DNA of 64,000 nucleotides from an uncultured Reyranella sp. GTDB lineage: Bacteria; Pseudomonadota; Alphaproteobacteria; Reyranellales; Reyranellaceae. A program made the position numbers and the translations under genes. How positions within the stretch are numbered: the first letter of the stretch is position 1; each line of letters starts with the position of its first letter. Location: contig NZ_CAMFKM010000015.1 in the NCBI RefSeq assembly GCF_945957355.1, positions 1 through 64,000 of the forward strand, written 5' to 3'. The notes under the pieces were generated by a model. That model ran no database searches. It was not told the DNA's origin and was given only the letters and a program-made list of their open reading frames with translations. This document shows positions 35,724 through 44,698 of this stretch, piece by piece.

Positions 35724-37564
35724 GACGCGGCCTTGTCGAACGGGACAACCTTGAACTGACCGAGCTTGGTGGCGATGTCGGTCGCGATGAAGCGCGCCGT
35801 GATCGGCGTGCCGTCATAGTGCAGGACGGGCACGATCTTGCGCGCGTCGAGCGTGTATTCGCTGAGCAGCATCGTGCGAAGCTGCGCGTCGCGGTTCTGC
35901 TCGACGACGAAGACGCGGTCGTGCTCGTGGATGAAATCCTCGACGCTTTGCGCGAAGGGGAAGGAGCGTACGCGCAGCGCGTTGACGTGATGGCCCTCGG
36001 CCTCGAGATGGTCGAGCGCCTCGTCCATCGCCGGGCTGGTCGAGCCGAAGTAGATCACGCCGAAGCGGGTCGGCTTGGGCGAGGAATAGCGCAGCGGCTG
36101 CGGCGCGATCTTCTTCGCGGTCTCCCACTTCTTCTGCAGCCGCTCCATGTTGCGCACATAGACGGGGCCTTCCTCGGAGTAGCGCGCGAACTCGTCCTTG
36201 GTCGTGCCGCGCGTGAAGTAGGAGCCCTTGGTCGGGTGCGTGCCCGGATAGGTGCGGTAGGGGATGCCGTCGCCGTCGACGTCGAGGTAGCGGCCGAAGG
36301 TCTTGCCGGCCTCGAGATCCTCGGCGGTCATCACCTTGCCGCGGTCGAGGACGCGGTTCTCGTCCCAGGCGAACGGCTTGCACAGGCGGTGGTTCATGCC
36401 GATGTCCAGATCGGTCATGACGAACACCGGTGTCTGCAGGCGGTCGGCGAGGTCGAGCGCCTCGGCGGTGAACTCGAAGCACTCACGCGGATCCTCGGGG
36501 AACAGCAGCACGTGCTTGGTGTCGCCGTTCGAGGCGTAGGCGCAGCCCAGCAGGTCCGACTGCTGCGTGCGCGTCGGCATGCCGGTCGAGGGCCCGCCGC
36601 GCTGCACGTTCACCAGCACCGCCGGGACCTCGGCGAAGTAGGCGAGCCCGATGAATTCGGTCATCAGCGAGATGCCGGGGCCGGAGGTGGCCGTGAAGGA
36701 GCGCGCGCCGTTCCAGGCGGCGCCGATCACCATGCCGATCGAGGCGAGCTCGTCCTCGGCCTGCACGATCGCGTACTTGGCCTTGCCGGTCTCCTTGTCG
36801 TGCCGGAACTTCTTGCAGTGACTCTGGAACGCCTCGGCCAGCGAGGAAGACGGCGTGATCGGATACCAGGCGCAGACGGTGGCGCCGCCGTAGACGGCGC
36901 CGAGCGCGGCCGCGCTGTTGCCCTCGACGAAGATGCGGTCGCCGACATTGTCGGCGTGGCGCACCTTCAGCTTCACCAGGTCGGGATCGACATGCTGCTT
37001 CACCCAGTCGCGGCCAAGGTTCATCGCCTTGACGTTGGAGTCGATCAGCTTCTCCTTGCCCTTGAACTGTTCGCTGAACAGCCGCTGAATCTGCTTCTCG
37101 TCGATGTCGAGCAGCACCGAGAGCGCGCCGACATAGATGATGTTCTTGAACAGCTGGCGCTGGCGGGCGTCGGTGTAGGTGGCGTTGGTGATCGCCGTCA
37201 GCGGCACGCCGATCACGTTGATGTCCTCGCGGAACATCGAAGAGGGCATGGGCTTGGTCGAATCGTAGAACAGGTAGCCGCCGGGCGTGATCTCCTTCAC
37301 GTCCTCGGCCCAGGTCTGCGGGTTCATGGCGACCATCATGTCGACGCCACCGCGCCGTCCGAGATAACCCTTCTCGGTGACGCGGACCTCGTACCAGGTC
37401 GGCAGGCCCTGGATGTTCGAGGGGAAGATGTTGCGCGGGCTGACGGGCACGCCCATGCGCAGGATCGACCGGGCAAAGAGTTCGTTGGCCGAGGCCGATC
37501 CGGATCCGTTGACGTTCGCGAACTTGACGACGAAGTCGTTAACGGCGGCTATTGCTTGTGGCAT
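35720..37564 (-). CDS. korA: 2-oxoacid:acceptor oxidoreductase alpha subunit (KorA-like, gamma-alpha fusion)
   Basis: 614 residues. The gamma domain comes first (about 1-190: ANVNGSGSASANELFARSIL, KGYLGRRGGVDMMVAMNPQTW), then the alpha pyrimidine-binding domain with YPITPSSSLAEAF, AEDELASIGMVIGAAWNG, TSGPGISLMTEFIGLA and the KorA hallmark RGGPSTGMPTRTQQSDLL. The gamma-alpha fusion with a separate beta subunit is the 2-oxoglutarate type. I start at ATG 37564 (MPQAIAAVNDF); a longer frame upstream only shadows the flavoprotein gene, which it overlaps by 16 bases. Confidence 0.91.
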   Translation of the reverse strand: MPQAIAAVNDFVVKFANVNGSGSASANELFARSILRMGVPVSPRNIFPSNIQGLPTWYEVRVTEKGYLGRRGGVDMMVAMNPQTWAEDVKEITPGGYLFYDSTKPMPSSMFREDINVIGVPLTAITNATYTDARQRQLFKNIIYVGALSVLLDIDEKQIQRLFSEQFKGKEKLIDSNVKAMNLGRDWVKQHVDPDLVKLKVRHADNVGDRIFVEGNSAAALGAVYGGATVCAWYPITPSSSLAEAFQSHCKKFRHDKETGKAKYAIVQAEDELASIGMVIGAAWNGARSFTATSGPGISLMTEFIGLAYFAEVPAVLVNVQRGGPSTGMPTRTQQSDLLGCAYASNGDTKHVLLFPEDPRECFEFTAEALDLADRLQTPVFVMTDLDIGMNHRLCKPFAWDENRVLDRGKVMTAEDLEAGKTFGRYLDVDGDGIPYRTYPGTHPTKGSYFTRGTTKDEFARYSEEGPVYVRNMERLQKKWETAKKIAPQPLRYSSPKPTRFGVIYFGSTSPAMDEALDHLEAEGHHVNALRVRSFPFAQSVEDFIHEHDRVFVVEQNRDAQLRTMLLSEYTLDARKIVPVLHYDGTPITARFIATDIATKLGQFKVVPFDKAAS

Positions 37565-39363
37565 GCGTGTCCCGCGTGAGTCATTTCGATGTAGTACTTG
37601 CGCATGTCCCATGCGCCGGTCGGGCAGCGCTCGGCGCACAACCCGCAATGCAGGCAGACATCCTCGTCCTTGACCATGACCCGCTGGGTCTTGAGGCCGG
37701 CACCGATATAGAGGTCCTGCGTCGAGTTCATCGCCGGCGCCGTCAGGTGATGGCGCAGCTCCTTCTCCTCGCCGTTCTCGGTGAAGGTGATGCAGTCCAT
37801 CGGGCAGATGTCGACGCAGGCGTCGCACTCGATGCAGAGCTGGCCGCTGAACACCGTCTGGACATCGCAGTTCAGGCAGCGCTGTGCTTCCTTGAAGGCG
37901 AGCTGCGGATCGAATCCCAGCTCGACCTCGGCCATGATGTCCTTCAGCGCTTCCTGCTTGGGGCGATGCGGGACCTTGAAGCGATGGTCGATCGTGGGCG
38001 CGTTGTCGTAGCTCCACTCGTGGATGCCCATCTTCTGGCTGGCGATGTTCACGCCGGGCGCGGGGCGCTCCTCGGGGTTCTCGCCGACCAGCATCTTGTG
38101 GATGGAGATCGCCGCCTCGTGGCCATGCGCGGCTGCCCAGATGATGTTCTTGGGGCCGAACGCCGCGTCGCCGCCGAAGAACACCTTCGGATGCGTGCTG
38201 GCGAAGGTCTTCTCGTTGAGCTGGGGCAGGCCCCATTTGTCGAACGCGATGCCGGAGTCCTTCTCGATCCACGGGAAGGCATTCTCCTGGCCGATCGCGA
38301 CCAGCACGTCGTCACACTCGTAGAACTCGTCGGGCTCGCCCGATGGAACCAGGGAGCGGCGGCCCTTCTCGTCGTACTTCGCGACCACCTTCTCGAACAG
38401 CACGCCCTGGATCTTCCCGCCCTCGTGGCGGACTTCCTTCGGGACGAGCATGTTGAGGATGGGAATGTCCTCGCCGATCGCGTCTTCCTTCTCCCAGGGC
38501 GACGCCTTCATCTCGTCGAAGCCGGAGCGGACGATCACCTTCACGTCCTCGCCGCCGAGGCGGCGGGCGGTGCGGCAGCAGTCCATCGCCGTATTGCCGC
38601 CGCCCAGCACGATCACGCGCTTGCCGACCTTGTCGATGTGGCCGAACGAGACCGACGACAGCCAGTCGAGGCCGATATGGATGTTGGCGCCGGCCTCCTT
38701 GCGGCCCGGCACGTCGAGATCGCGGCCGCGCGGCGCACCGGAACCAACGAACACCGCGTCGTACCCTTCGGCCAGCACGGCCTTCAGCGAGTCGACCCGC
38801 TGGTGGCGGAATTCGACGTTCCCGATGCCGGTGATGTAGCCGACTTCCTGGTCGATCACCGATTCGGGCAGGCGGAAGTGCGGGATCTGCGTGCGGATGA
38901 AGCCGCCAAGCTTGGGATCCTGGTCATAGATGACGATCTCATAGCCCAGCACCGCGAGGTCGCGCGCCACCGTGAGCGAGGAGGGGCCGCCGCCGATGCA
39001 GGCGACACGCCTGCCGTTCTTCTCCGGCGCCTTGGGCATCTTGGAATTGATGTCGTCGTCGTCCTTGTAGTCGGCGGCGACGCGCTTCAGGCGGCAGATC
39101 GCGACCGGCTCCTTCTTGCCCTTCACCAGGTTCTCGTCCTCGACGCGGCTGCGACGGCAGGCTGGCTCGCACGGACGATCGCAGGTGCGGCCCAGGATTC
39201 CGGGGAACACGTTGGACTTCCAGTTGATCATGTAGGCGTCGGAATAGCGTCCGTGCGCGATCAATCGGATGTACTCGGGGACGGGCGTGTGGGCAGGACA
39301 CGCCCACTGGCAATCGACGACCTTATGGAAGTAGTCGGGATTGGCGATATCAGTCGGCTTCAC
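37549..39363 (-). CDS. FAD/NAD(P)-binding oxidoreductase with ferredoxin domains, electron-transfer partner of KorAB
   Basis: 604 residues. The N-terminal part is GltD-like: cysteines in VVDCQWACPAHTPV and GRTCDRPCEPACRR (C18, C22, C61, C65, C69) for Fe-S binding, FAD site CIGGGPSSLTVARDLAVLGY, NAD(P) site VIVLGGGNTAMDCCRTARRLG and the second FAD contact VFFGGDAAFGP. The C-terminal 100 residues hold two 4Fe-4S ferredoxin motifs (CIECDACVDICPMDC and CLHCGLCAERCPTG). It should carry electrons between the KorAB clusters and NAD(P). The gene leads the cluster and overlaps korA by 16 bases. A comparable third subunit is known from the 2-oxoglutarate:NADP+ oxidoreductase of Azoarcus evansii. Confidence 0.88.
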   Translation of the reverse strand: MKPTDIANPDYFHKVVDCQWACPAHTPVPEYIRLIAHGRYSDAYMINWKSNVFPGILGRTCDRPCEPACRRSRVEDENLVKGKKEPVAICRLKRVAADYKDDDDINSKMPKAPEKNGRRVACIGGGPSSLTVARDLAVLGYEIVIYDQDPKLGGFIRTQIPHFRLPESVIDQEVGYITGIGNVEFRHQRVDSLKAVLAEGYDAVFVGSGAPRGRDLDVPGRKEAGANIHIGLDWLSSVSFGHIDKVGKRVIVLGGGNTAMDCCRTARRLGGEDVKVIVRSGFDEMKASPWEKEDAIGEDIPILNMLVPKEVRHEGGKIQGVLFEKVVAKYDEKGRRSLVPSGEPDEFYECDDVLVAIGQENAFPWIEKDSGIAFDKWGLPQLNEKTFASTHPKVFFGGDAAFGPKNIIWAAAHGHEAAISIHKMLVGENPEERPAPGVNIASQKMGIHEWSYDNAPTIDHRFKVPHRPKQEALKDIMAEVELGFDPQLAFKEAQRCLNCDVQTVFSGQLCIECDACVDICPMDCITFTENGEEKELRHHLTAPAMNSTQDLYIGAGLKTQRVMVKDEDVCLHCGLCAERCPTGAWDMRKYYIEMTHAGHACHKQ

Positions 39364-39490
39364 ACAAAACTCCAGGCGGCGGCGGGGAGCAGCGACATAC
39401 TCCGGTAAACGACGATTTAGATTACCCCAAACAGGGGCCGCATTGGGGGATTATTACCATTCAGCGTCAAGCAATCTTCTTTGCTAACCA

Positions 39491-39508
39491 TTTGCAATGG
39501 CGTGCAAA
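39491..39508. promoter_or_regulatory. Inverted repeat upstream of the Kor cluster
   Basis: TTTGCA-N6-TGCAAA, a perfect 6-base inverted repeat in the 169-base gap 39364-39532 between the araC-type gene and the oxidoreductase cluster. It lies about 130 bases before the flavoprotein start codon, a position where an activator or repressor could bind. A TTGACG nearby on the minus strand (in TTGACGCTGAATGGTAATAA) may be part of the promoter. Which protein binds is unknown. Confidence 0.4.
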
Positions 39509-39532
39509 ATCCCCTCACAACGCACAGGGCCT

Positions 39533-40327
39533 TTAACGGGCCGGACGATAGGCGCTGGGTGACACTCCCGACGCTCTGCGAAACATGGCGCTGAAGGCGC
39601 TCACACTCTCGTAGCCGAGGTCCAGCGCGACGTCGGTGACGGCCTGGCCGCCGCTCAGCCGGCCCATGGCCTCCAGCACGCGCGCCTGCTGACGCCACGC
39701 GCCAAACGTCAGGCCGGTTTCGGTCACGAACAGTCGGGCGAGAGTGCGCGGGCTGGCATTGGCCTCGCCCGCCCATTCGTCCAGGGTGCGCGGGTCGCCA
39801 GGATTCTCGAGCAGGGCCGAGCACAGCCGTCGCAGCCGTTTGTCGTGCGCCATCGGCAGATGGAGCGGCAGCGAAGGTTCGCGGTGCAGTTCGTCGAGAA
39901 TCAGCGCCACGACATGACCCGCCGCGCCGCGCTCGTCGTAGTGCACCGGCAACTCGGTCGCCCGCACGATCAGCTCGCGCAGCAGGGGAGAGATGTGCAG
40001 GACCCGGCAAACGTCGGGCATGCCGGCCGCCGCGTCGTGGCGCAGATACAGCGTGCGCATCGTCACGTCGCCGGACATCACGATGGAATGGCGGACACCG
40101 GGCGGCATCCACAGTGCCCGTTGTGGCGGCACCACCCAGACAGCCCGTTCCGTGGAAATGCGCATCGTGCCGGCCGTCGCGTAGATGAGCTGGGCGCGGC
40201 GATGACGATGTGGTGCGATTTCGAACCCGTCGGCGAAGTCCTTGGGCATGGCGGCGACCGCCCGCGGTACCCGCTGGTAGTCCTCGGGGTTCGTCGAACG
40301 CAGGGCGGCCTGGCGTTTTTGCGACAT
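39533..40327 (-). CDS. AraC family transcriptional regulator
   Basis: 264 residues. The N-terminal cupin-like sensor runs to about residue 150 (FEIAPHRHRRAQLIYATAGT, VVPPQRALWMPPGVRHSIVM). The C-terminal double helix-turn-helix is at about 165-262, with DEWAGEANASPRTLARLFVTETG and the signature VTDVALDLGYESVSAFSAMF ending in RASGVSPSAYR. This ligand-domain form is common in regulators of a neighbouring exporter. ATG 40327 is the start; the divergent MFS transporter begins 72 bases away and is the probable target. Confidence 0.92.
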   Translation of the reverse strand: MSQKRQAALRSTNPEDYQRVPRAVAAMPKDFADGFEIAPHRHRRAQLIYATAGTMRISTERAVWVVPPQRALWMPPGVRHSIVMSGDVTMRTLYLRHDAAAGMPDVCRVLHISPLLRELIVRATELPVHYDERGAAGHVVALILDELHREPSLPLHLPMAHDKRLRRLCSALLENPGDPRTLDEWAGEANASPRTLARLFVTETGLTFGAWRQQARVLEAMGRLSGGQAVTDVALDLGYESVSAFSAMFRRASGVSPSAYRPAR

Positions 40328-40399
40328 TAATTGGCACTCTAGCGCAAGACAGTCAGTGCGGTCACGCCTAGGCTGGGTGCCCCTGGAGGAACGAACAAG

Positions 40400-41593
40400 A
40401 TGAGCCACGGCAGTCCCACCTCTATCCTGCTCAACATCGGCCACGCCATGGACCACTGGATCCTGGTGGTCTTCGCCTATTCCTGGGGCGTCATCGCCGG
40501 GGTCTGGGGCGTCGAGTGGACCGAGCTCACGCCGTTCAACTACGGCGCCCTCTTCATGTTCGGCGCCGGCTCGATCGTGAGCGGCCGCCTCGGCGACCAT
40601 TGGGGCCGCTGGATCATGATGGTGATCTTCTTCGTCGGCATGGGTGTTTCGGCGCTGATCATCGCGCTCTGCAACAACAAATGGCAGATCGGCGCGGCGC
40701 TGACCCTGATGGGCGCCTTCGCCTCGATCTATCACCCGGTCGGCATTCCGATGCTGGTGCAGAAGGCCAAGAACCCCGGCTTCACGATCGGAGTGAACGG
40801 CCTGGCGGGCAACATGGGCATCGCCATAGCGGCCGGCCTCTCGGTCTACATCGCCCAGCGCTTCGGCTGGCAGGCGGCCTTCATCATCCCGGGCGTCATC
40901 TGCCTGGTTTGCGCCGTCGCCTTCGTGGTCCTGGTGCCGCGCGAGGAAGAGGCGCCGGCGAAGCGCAAGGCCAAGATGCTCGACCTGCCGCCGTCGGTCA
41001 TGGCGCGGGTCTTCGCCATCATGACCTTCACCGCGGTGACCGGCAGCATCATCTTCAACTTCACGACCAACGGAAACGGCGAGCTGCTGGCCAACCGGGC
41101 GAAGAGTATCGCGCAGGATCCGGCCATGCTGGCCACGATGCTGTTCATCATCTTCTCGCTCGCCTCGCTGGCGCAGCTCGTGGTCGGCAAGCTGATCGAC
41201 CGCTATCCGCTGAAGAACATCTACCTGCCGATCGTGCTGCTGCAGGTGCCGCTGTTCCTGCTCGCGTCGCAGGTCGAGGGCTGGGCGCTGTTCGTGACCG
41301 CCATCGCCTTCATGCTGCTGGTGTTCGGTGCCATACCGTTCACCGATGCGATGATCGTGCGCTACATCGACGATCGCATGCGCAGCCGGGTCACCGGTGT
41401 TCGCCTCGCGATCGGCTTCGGCGTCAGCTCTTTCGTGGTGGCGCTGATCGGCCCGGCGGTAAAGGATGCGGGCTTCCCCGTGCTGCTGTCGGTGCTGGCG
41501 GGCGTGGCCTTCTGCTCGTTCCTCGCCCTGTCGATGCTGCCGAGCGAAAGGGACGTGCACGCCCTTGCGGCGGCGCCCAAGCCCGCGGAATAA
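40400..41593 (+). CDS. MFS transporter
   Basis: 397 residues with about 12 membrane helices. The loop 2-3 motif of the family is seen as GSIVSGRLGDHWGRWIMM, and the second-half equivalent as LVVGKLIDRYPLKNIYLP. The long polar stretch around residue 180-200 (VLVPREEEAPAKRKAKMLD) is the central cytoplasmic loop. The substrate cannot be assigned. GGAGG precedes ATG 40400. It is divergent from the AraC-type regulator, a pairing often seen for inducible efflux or uptake. Confidence 0.9.
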   Translation: MSHGSPTSILLNIGHAMDHWILVVFAYSWGVIAGVWGVEWTELTPFNYGALFMFGAGSIVSGRLGDHWGRWIMMVIFFVGMGVSALIIALCNNKWQIGAALTLMGAFASIYHPVGIPMLVQKAKNPGFTIGVNGLAGNMGIAIAAGLSVYIAQRFGWQAAFIIPGVICLVCAVAFVVLVPREEEAPAKRKAKMLDLPPSVMARVFAIMTFTAVTGSIIFNFTTNGNGELLANRAKSIAQDPAMLATMLFIIFSLASLAQLVVGKLIDRYPLKNIYLPIVLLQVPLFLLASQVEGWALFVTAIAFMLLVFGAIPFTDAMIVRYIDDRMRSRVTGVRLAIGFGVSSFVVALIGPAVKDAGFPVLLSVLAGVAFCSFLALSMLPSERDVHALAAAPKPAE

Positions 41594-41612
41594 AGTCGCC
41601 TGCTTGCGAAAC

Positions 41613-41640
41613 GACGGCCGCGCGTGATTGCGCGGCCGTC
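41613..41640. terminator. Hairpin after the MFS gene
   Basis: Perfect 11-base stem GACGGCCGCGC / GCGCGGCCGTC with a 6-base loop GTGATT, 20 bases after the MFS stop codon. Only a short TTT follows a few bases later, so it is a likely but weak intrinsic terminator. Confidence 0.5.
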
Positions 41641-41686
41641 GCGCGTTTGCGATCCTGCCGCCAAACCAGACATCGAGGGCAGGAAC

Positions 41687-42664
41687 ATGATCAAGAGACG
41701 TGGCGTATTGGCCGGAGCCGCCGGCTGGACGATCGTCGGAGCTTCATCGGTGCGGGCGCAGGCCTGGCCCAGCCAGCCGATCCGGCTGGTGGTGCCTTAC
41801 GTGGCCGGCGGGTCGACAGACACGGCCGCCCGCATCGTCGCCGAGAAGCTGTCGGGCATGCTCGGCCAGCAGGTGATCGTCGAGAACAAGGGCGGCGGCA
41901 ACACCATCATCGGCATGGACGTGGTGGCCAAGGCCAAGCCCGACGGCAATACGCTGCTGCTGGGCGCCGCGACGATGGCGACCAACGTCGCCCTGGGCCT
42001 CAAGCAGCCGTTCGATCCGCTCAAGGATTTCCAGATGATCTCGACCCTGGTCGACATCCCCGATCTCCTGGCGATCGACGGCAAGGCATTGCCGGCGAAG
42101 AACTACGCCGAGTTCGCCGAGTGGGTGAACAAGCAGCCGCAGCGGGTGCGCTATGCCACCTCAGGCATGGGCAACCAGCCGCACCTCTGGGGCGAGCTGT
42201 TCCGCACGCGCAACAAGCTCAACCTCGAGAGCGTCAGCTACAAGGGCGCCGCCGATGCGTTGCGTGACGTCATGGGCGGCCACCTGCCGATCATGATCGA
42301 CGTCGTGCTGCCGACCGGCACGCACGTGGCCGCGGGCCGCCTGACCGGCATCGCCGTCGCGTCGCCCGAGCGCTCCACCGTCTGTCCCGACGTTCCGACC
42401 GTGGCCGAACTCGGCATGAAGGACCTGGAGAGCGCGGCCTTCTTCGGGCTCGTGGGGCCAGCTGGCCTCCCGGCGCCGATCGTCGAGAAGCTGAATGCGC
42501 TCTGCCTGGAAACGCTGAAGGATCCGGCGGTCAAGAAGCGGTTCGCCGAACTCGGCTTCTTCACCACGGGCAGCACGCCGCAGGCCTATCTCGACCGGGT
42601 CAAGTCCGAGACCGAGCGCTGGACCAGGGTCGTCAGGGAAAACAACATCAAGGTGGAGGGCTAG
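41687..42664 (+). CDS. Tripartite tricarboxylate transporter substrate-binding (Bug) protein
   Basis: 325-residue periplasmic receptor, the second of this family in the window. Signal MIKRRGVLAGAAGWTIVGAS then VRAQA has a twin-arginine-like KRR start. Bug landmarks: WPSQPIRLVVPYVAGGSTDTAARIVAEKL, ENKGGGNTIIGMDVVAKAKPDG and VRYATSGMGNQPHLWGELF. There are no TctAB genes nearby. It starts with an AGGGCAGGAAC ribosome-binding region and ends 5 bases before the alkylsulfatase gene, so the two are probably one transcript, with the receptor perhaps recognising a carboxylated or sulfated compound. Confidence 0.92.
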   Translation: MIKRRGVLAGAAGWTIVGASSVRAQAWPSQPIRLVVPYVAGGSTDTAARIVAEKLSGMLGQQVIVENKGGGNTIIGMDVVAKAKPDGNTLLLGAATMATNVALGLKQPFDPLKDFQMISTLVDIPDLLAIDGKALPAKNYAEFAEWVNKQPQRVRYATSGMGNQPHLWGELFRTRNKLNLESVSYKGAADALRDVMGGHLPIMIDVVLPTGTHVAAGRLTGIAVASPERSTVCPDVPTVAELGMKDLESAAFFGLVGPAGLPAPIVEKLNALCLETLKDPAVKKRFAELGFFTTGSTPQAYLDRVKSETERWTRVVRENNIKVEG

Positions 42665-42669
42665 CAGTC

Positions 42670-44622
42670 ATGGCGTCCGCGTCGTCCGTTCCCGTTCCTT
42701 CCTCCCATCTCGACGCCGCGCGCGACGCCGAACCCGCAACCAGGGCCGCCAATGCGGCGATGGCGGCCAGGCTGCCCTTCGCCGACACGGCCGACTTCGA
42801 GGCCGCGAAGCGCGGCCTGATCGCGACCGTGCCCGAGGGGATCGTGCGCACCGGCGGCGGCACTGTCCTCTGGAACCTGGGCGAGTATGCCTTCATCGAC
42901 GGCGAGCTGGCGCCCGACACGGTCAATCCGAGCCTGTGGCGGATCGCGCGCCTCAACCTCGCCAACGGACTGTTCAAGGTCACGGACCGGCTCTTCCAGC
43001 TGCGCGGCTTCGACATCGCAAACCTGACGGTGATCGAGGGCGACAGCGGGCTGATCCTGATCGATCCGCTCACCACCGCTGAAGTTTCCCGCGCGGCGCT
43101 CGACCTCTACTACGCGCACCGGCCCCGCAAGCCCGTCGTCGCGGTCATCTACACCCACAGCCACGTCGACCACTTCGGCGGCGTCCGTGGCGTGATCGAC
43201 GAAGCGGACGTCAAGGCGGGCAAGGTGCGGGTGATCGCGCCGGCCGGCTTCATGGAGGCGGTGTCGGGCGAGAACGTGCTGGCAGGGCCGCCGATGGCCC
43301 GGCGCGCGCAGTTCCAGTTCGGCACGATGCTGCCTCGCGGTGCGCGGGGCCAGGTCGATGCCGGCCTCGGCAAGAGCGTGGCGCGCGGCACGCCCGGGCT
43401 GATCGCCCCGACACAGTCGATCGAGAAGCCGGTCGAGACGCATGTGATCGACGGCGTCGAGATCGTCTTCCAGCTGGCGCCGGAGACCGAGGCGCCGGCC
43501 GAGATGCACATGTTCTATCCGCAGCTCGGCGTGCTCAACATGGCGGAGAATGCCTGTCCGCTGCTACACAACTTCATCCCGCTGCGCGGCGCCGTGGCGC
43601 GCGATCCGCGCATCTGGGCCAAGTATATCGGCGACGCGATCGCGCTGTATGGCCCGAAGACCAAGGTGCTGATCGGCCAGCATCACTGGCCGACCTGGGA
43701 CACCGCGAAGATCATCGATTATCTCGAGGCGCAGCGCGACCTCTACAAGCACATCCACGACCAGACCCTGCGCTACATGAACCGCGGCTGGCGCCCTGCC
43801 GAGATCGCCGAGGTGATCGAGCTGCCGCCGGGTCTCGCCGAGCGCTGGTCGGCTCGGGGCTATTACGGGTCGGTCAGCCACAACGTGAAGGCCGTCTATC
43901 AGCGTTACCTGTCCTGGTACGACGCCAATCCCTGCAACCTGCATCCGCTACCGCCGGCGCCGGCGGCGCGGAAGTTCGTCGAGTACATGGGCGGCGCGGC
44001 CGCGGTGATCGAAAAGGCGCGGGCCGACTTCGCCAGGGGCGAGTTCCGTTGGGTGGCGCAGGTCATGAAGGAGGTCGTCTACGCCGAGCGGGACAACAAG
44101 GAGGCCCGCGCGTTGTGCGCGGACGCGCTAGAGCAGATGGGCTACCAGGCCGAGTCCGCCACGTGGCGCAACGCCTTCCTCTACGGCGCGCAGGAACTGC
44201 GCCATGGCGTGTTCCAGATGCCGGTGCGGCCCGGCATGGGCGCCGACACGCTGGCCGGCCTCACCAGCGACGTCTTCTTCGACCTCATGGCAATCCGCCT
44301 CGATGCGGCGAAGGCCGCCGGGCAGTCGCTGGTCGTCAACTGGCGCTTCACCGATCGAAACGAGACGCTGGTGCTCACGCTGAAGCACAGCACGCTCACC
44401 CATCGCGTGGGAGAAGTCGCGGCCAACGCCGACGTGTCCGTGACAACGACGCGCGCCACGATGGACCAGATCGTGATGCGCAAGCTCACCATTCCCGACG
44501 CGCTGGCGAGCGGTGCGCTGAAGCTCGAAGGCGAGATCCCGAAGCTCGGTGCGCTGTTTTCGATGATGGACCCGCCGGCAGGCATGATGTTCGAGATCCT
44601 CACGCCAGGAGAAGGACGCTAG
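42670..44622 (+). CDS. Alkyl/aryl-sulfatase, SdsA1/BDS1-like metallo-beta-lactamase fold
   Basis: 650 residues, the full length of class III (zinc) alkylsulfatases. The catalytic beta-lactamase domain has YTHSHVDHFGGVRGV (His163, His165, Asp167, His168), the acidic ligand region PAEMHMFYPQLGVLNMAENA and IGQHHWPTWDT. The helical dimerisation domain lies around 400-520, then a C-terminal SCP2-like domain (about 525-650, FFDLMAIRLDAAKAAGQSLV) that binds the alkyl chain. It hydrolyses alkyl sulfates to the alcohol and sulfate. There is no signal peptide, unlike SdsA1, so cleavage would be cytoplasmic and need an importer; a Liv-type importer follows. Confidence 0.93.
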   Translation: MASASSVPVPSSHLDAARDAEPATRAANAAMAARLPFADTADFEAAKRGLIATVPEGIVRTGGGTVLWNLGEYAFIDGELAPDTVNPSLWRIARLNLANGLFKVTDRLFQLRGFDIANLTVIEGDSGLILIDPLTTAEVSRAALDLYYAHRPRKPVVAVIYTHSHVDHFGGVRGVIDEADVKAGKVRVIAPAGFMEAVSGENVLAGPPMARRAQFQFGTMLPRGARGQVDAGLGKSVARGTPGLIAPTQSIEKPVETHVIDGVEIVFQLAPETEAPAEMHMFYPQLGVLNMAENACPLLHNFIPLRGAVARDPRIWAKYIGDAIALYGPKTKVLIGQHHWPTWDTAKIIDYLEAQRDLYKHIHDQTLRYMNRGWRPAEIAEVIELPPGLAERWSARGYYGSVSHNVKAVYQRYLSWYDANPCNLHPLPPAPAARKFVEYMGGAAAVIEKARADFARGEFRWVAQVMKEVVYAERDNKEARALCADALEQMGYQAESATWRNAFLYGAQELRHGVFQMPVRPGMGADTLAGLTSDVFFDLMAIRLDAAKAAGQSLVVNWRFTDRNETLVLTLKHSTLTHRVGEVAANADVSVTTTRATMDQIVMRKLTIPDALASGALKLEGEIPKLGALFSMMDPPAGMMFEILTPGEGR

Positions 44623-44632
44623 CGCGAAACGC

Positions 44633-44661
44633 TTGACAGAACCTCCCGCGTTCCCTGTGAT
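44633..44661 (+). promoter_or_regulatory. Sigma-70 promoter for the Liv-type operon
   Basis: Perfect TTGACA at 44633-44638, 17-base spacer, TGTGAT at 44656-44661 (4/6). The predicted start near 44668 gives a leader of about 30 bases that ends in GGGAGGAG before the start codon. It begins 10 bases after the sulfatase stop, so the importer can be expressed independently. Confidence 0.6.
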
Positions 44662-44698
44662 GGGGACAACAAACATTAAAGGTCTATGGGAGGAGTTC

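Noticed and set aside
40333..40349. TGGCAC before the MFS gene as a second sigma-54 promoter
   Set aside because: The second half (CGCAA after five bases) does not match TTGCW and the GG-N10-GC spacing fails.
40328..41560. Extension of the AraC-type regulator gene upstream to 41560
   Set aside because: The added part is antisense to the MFS transporter gene and has no AraC similarity. ATG 40327 gives the expected length.
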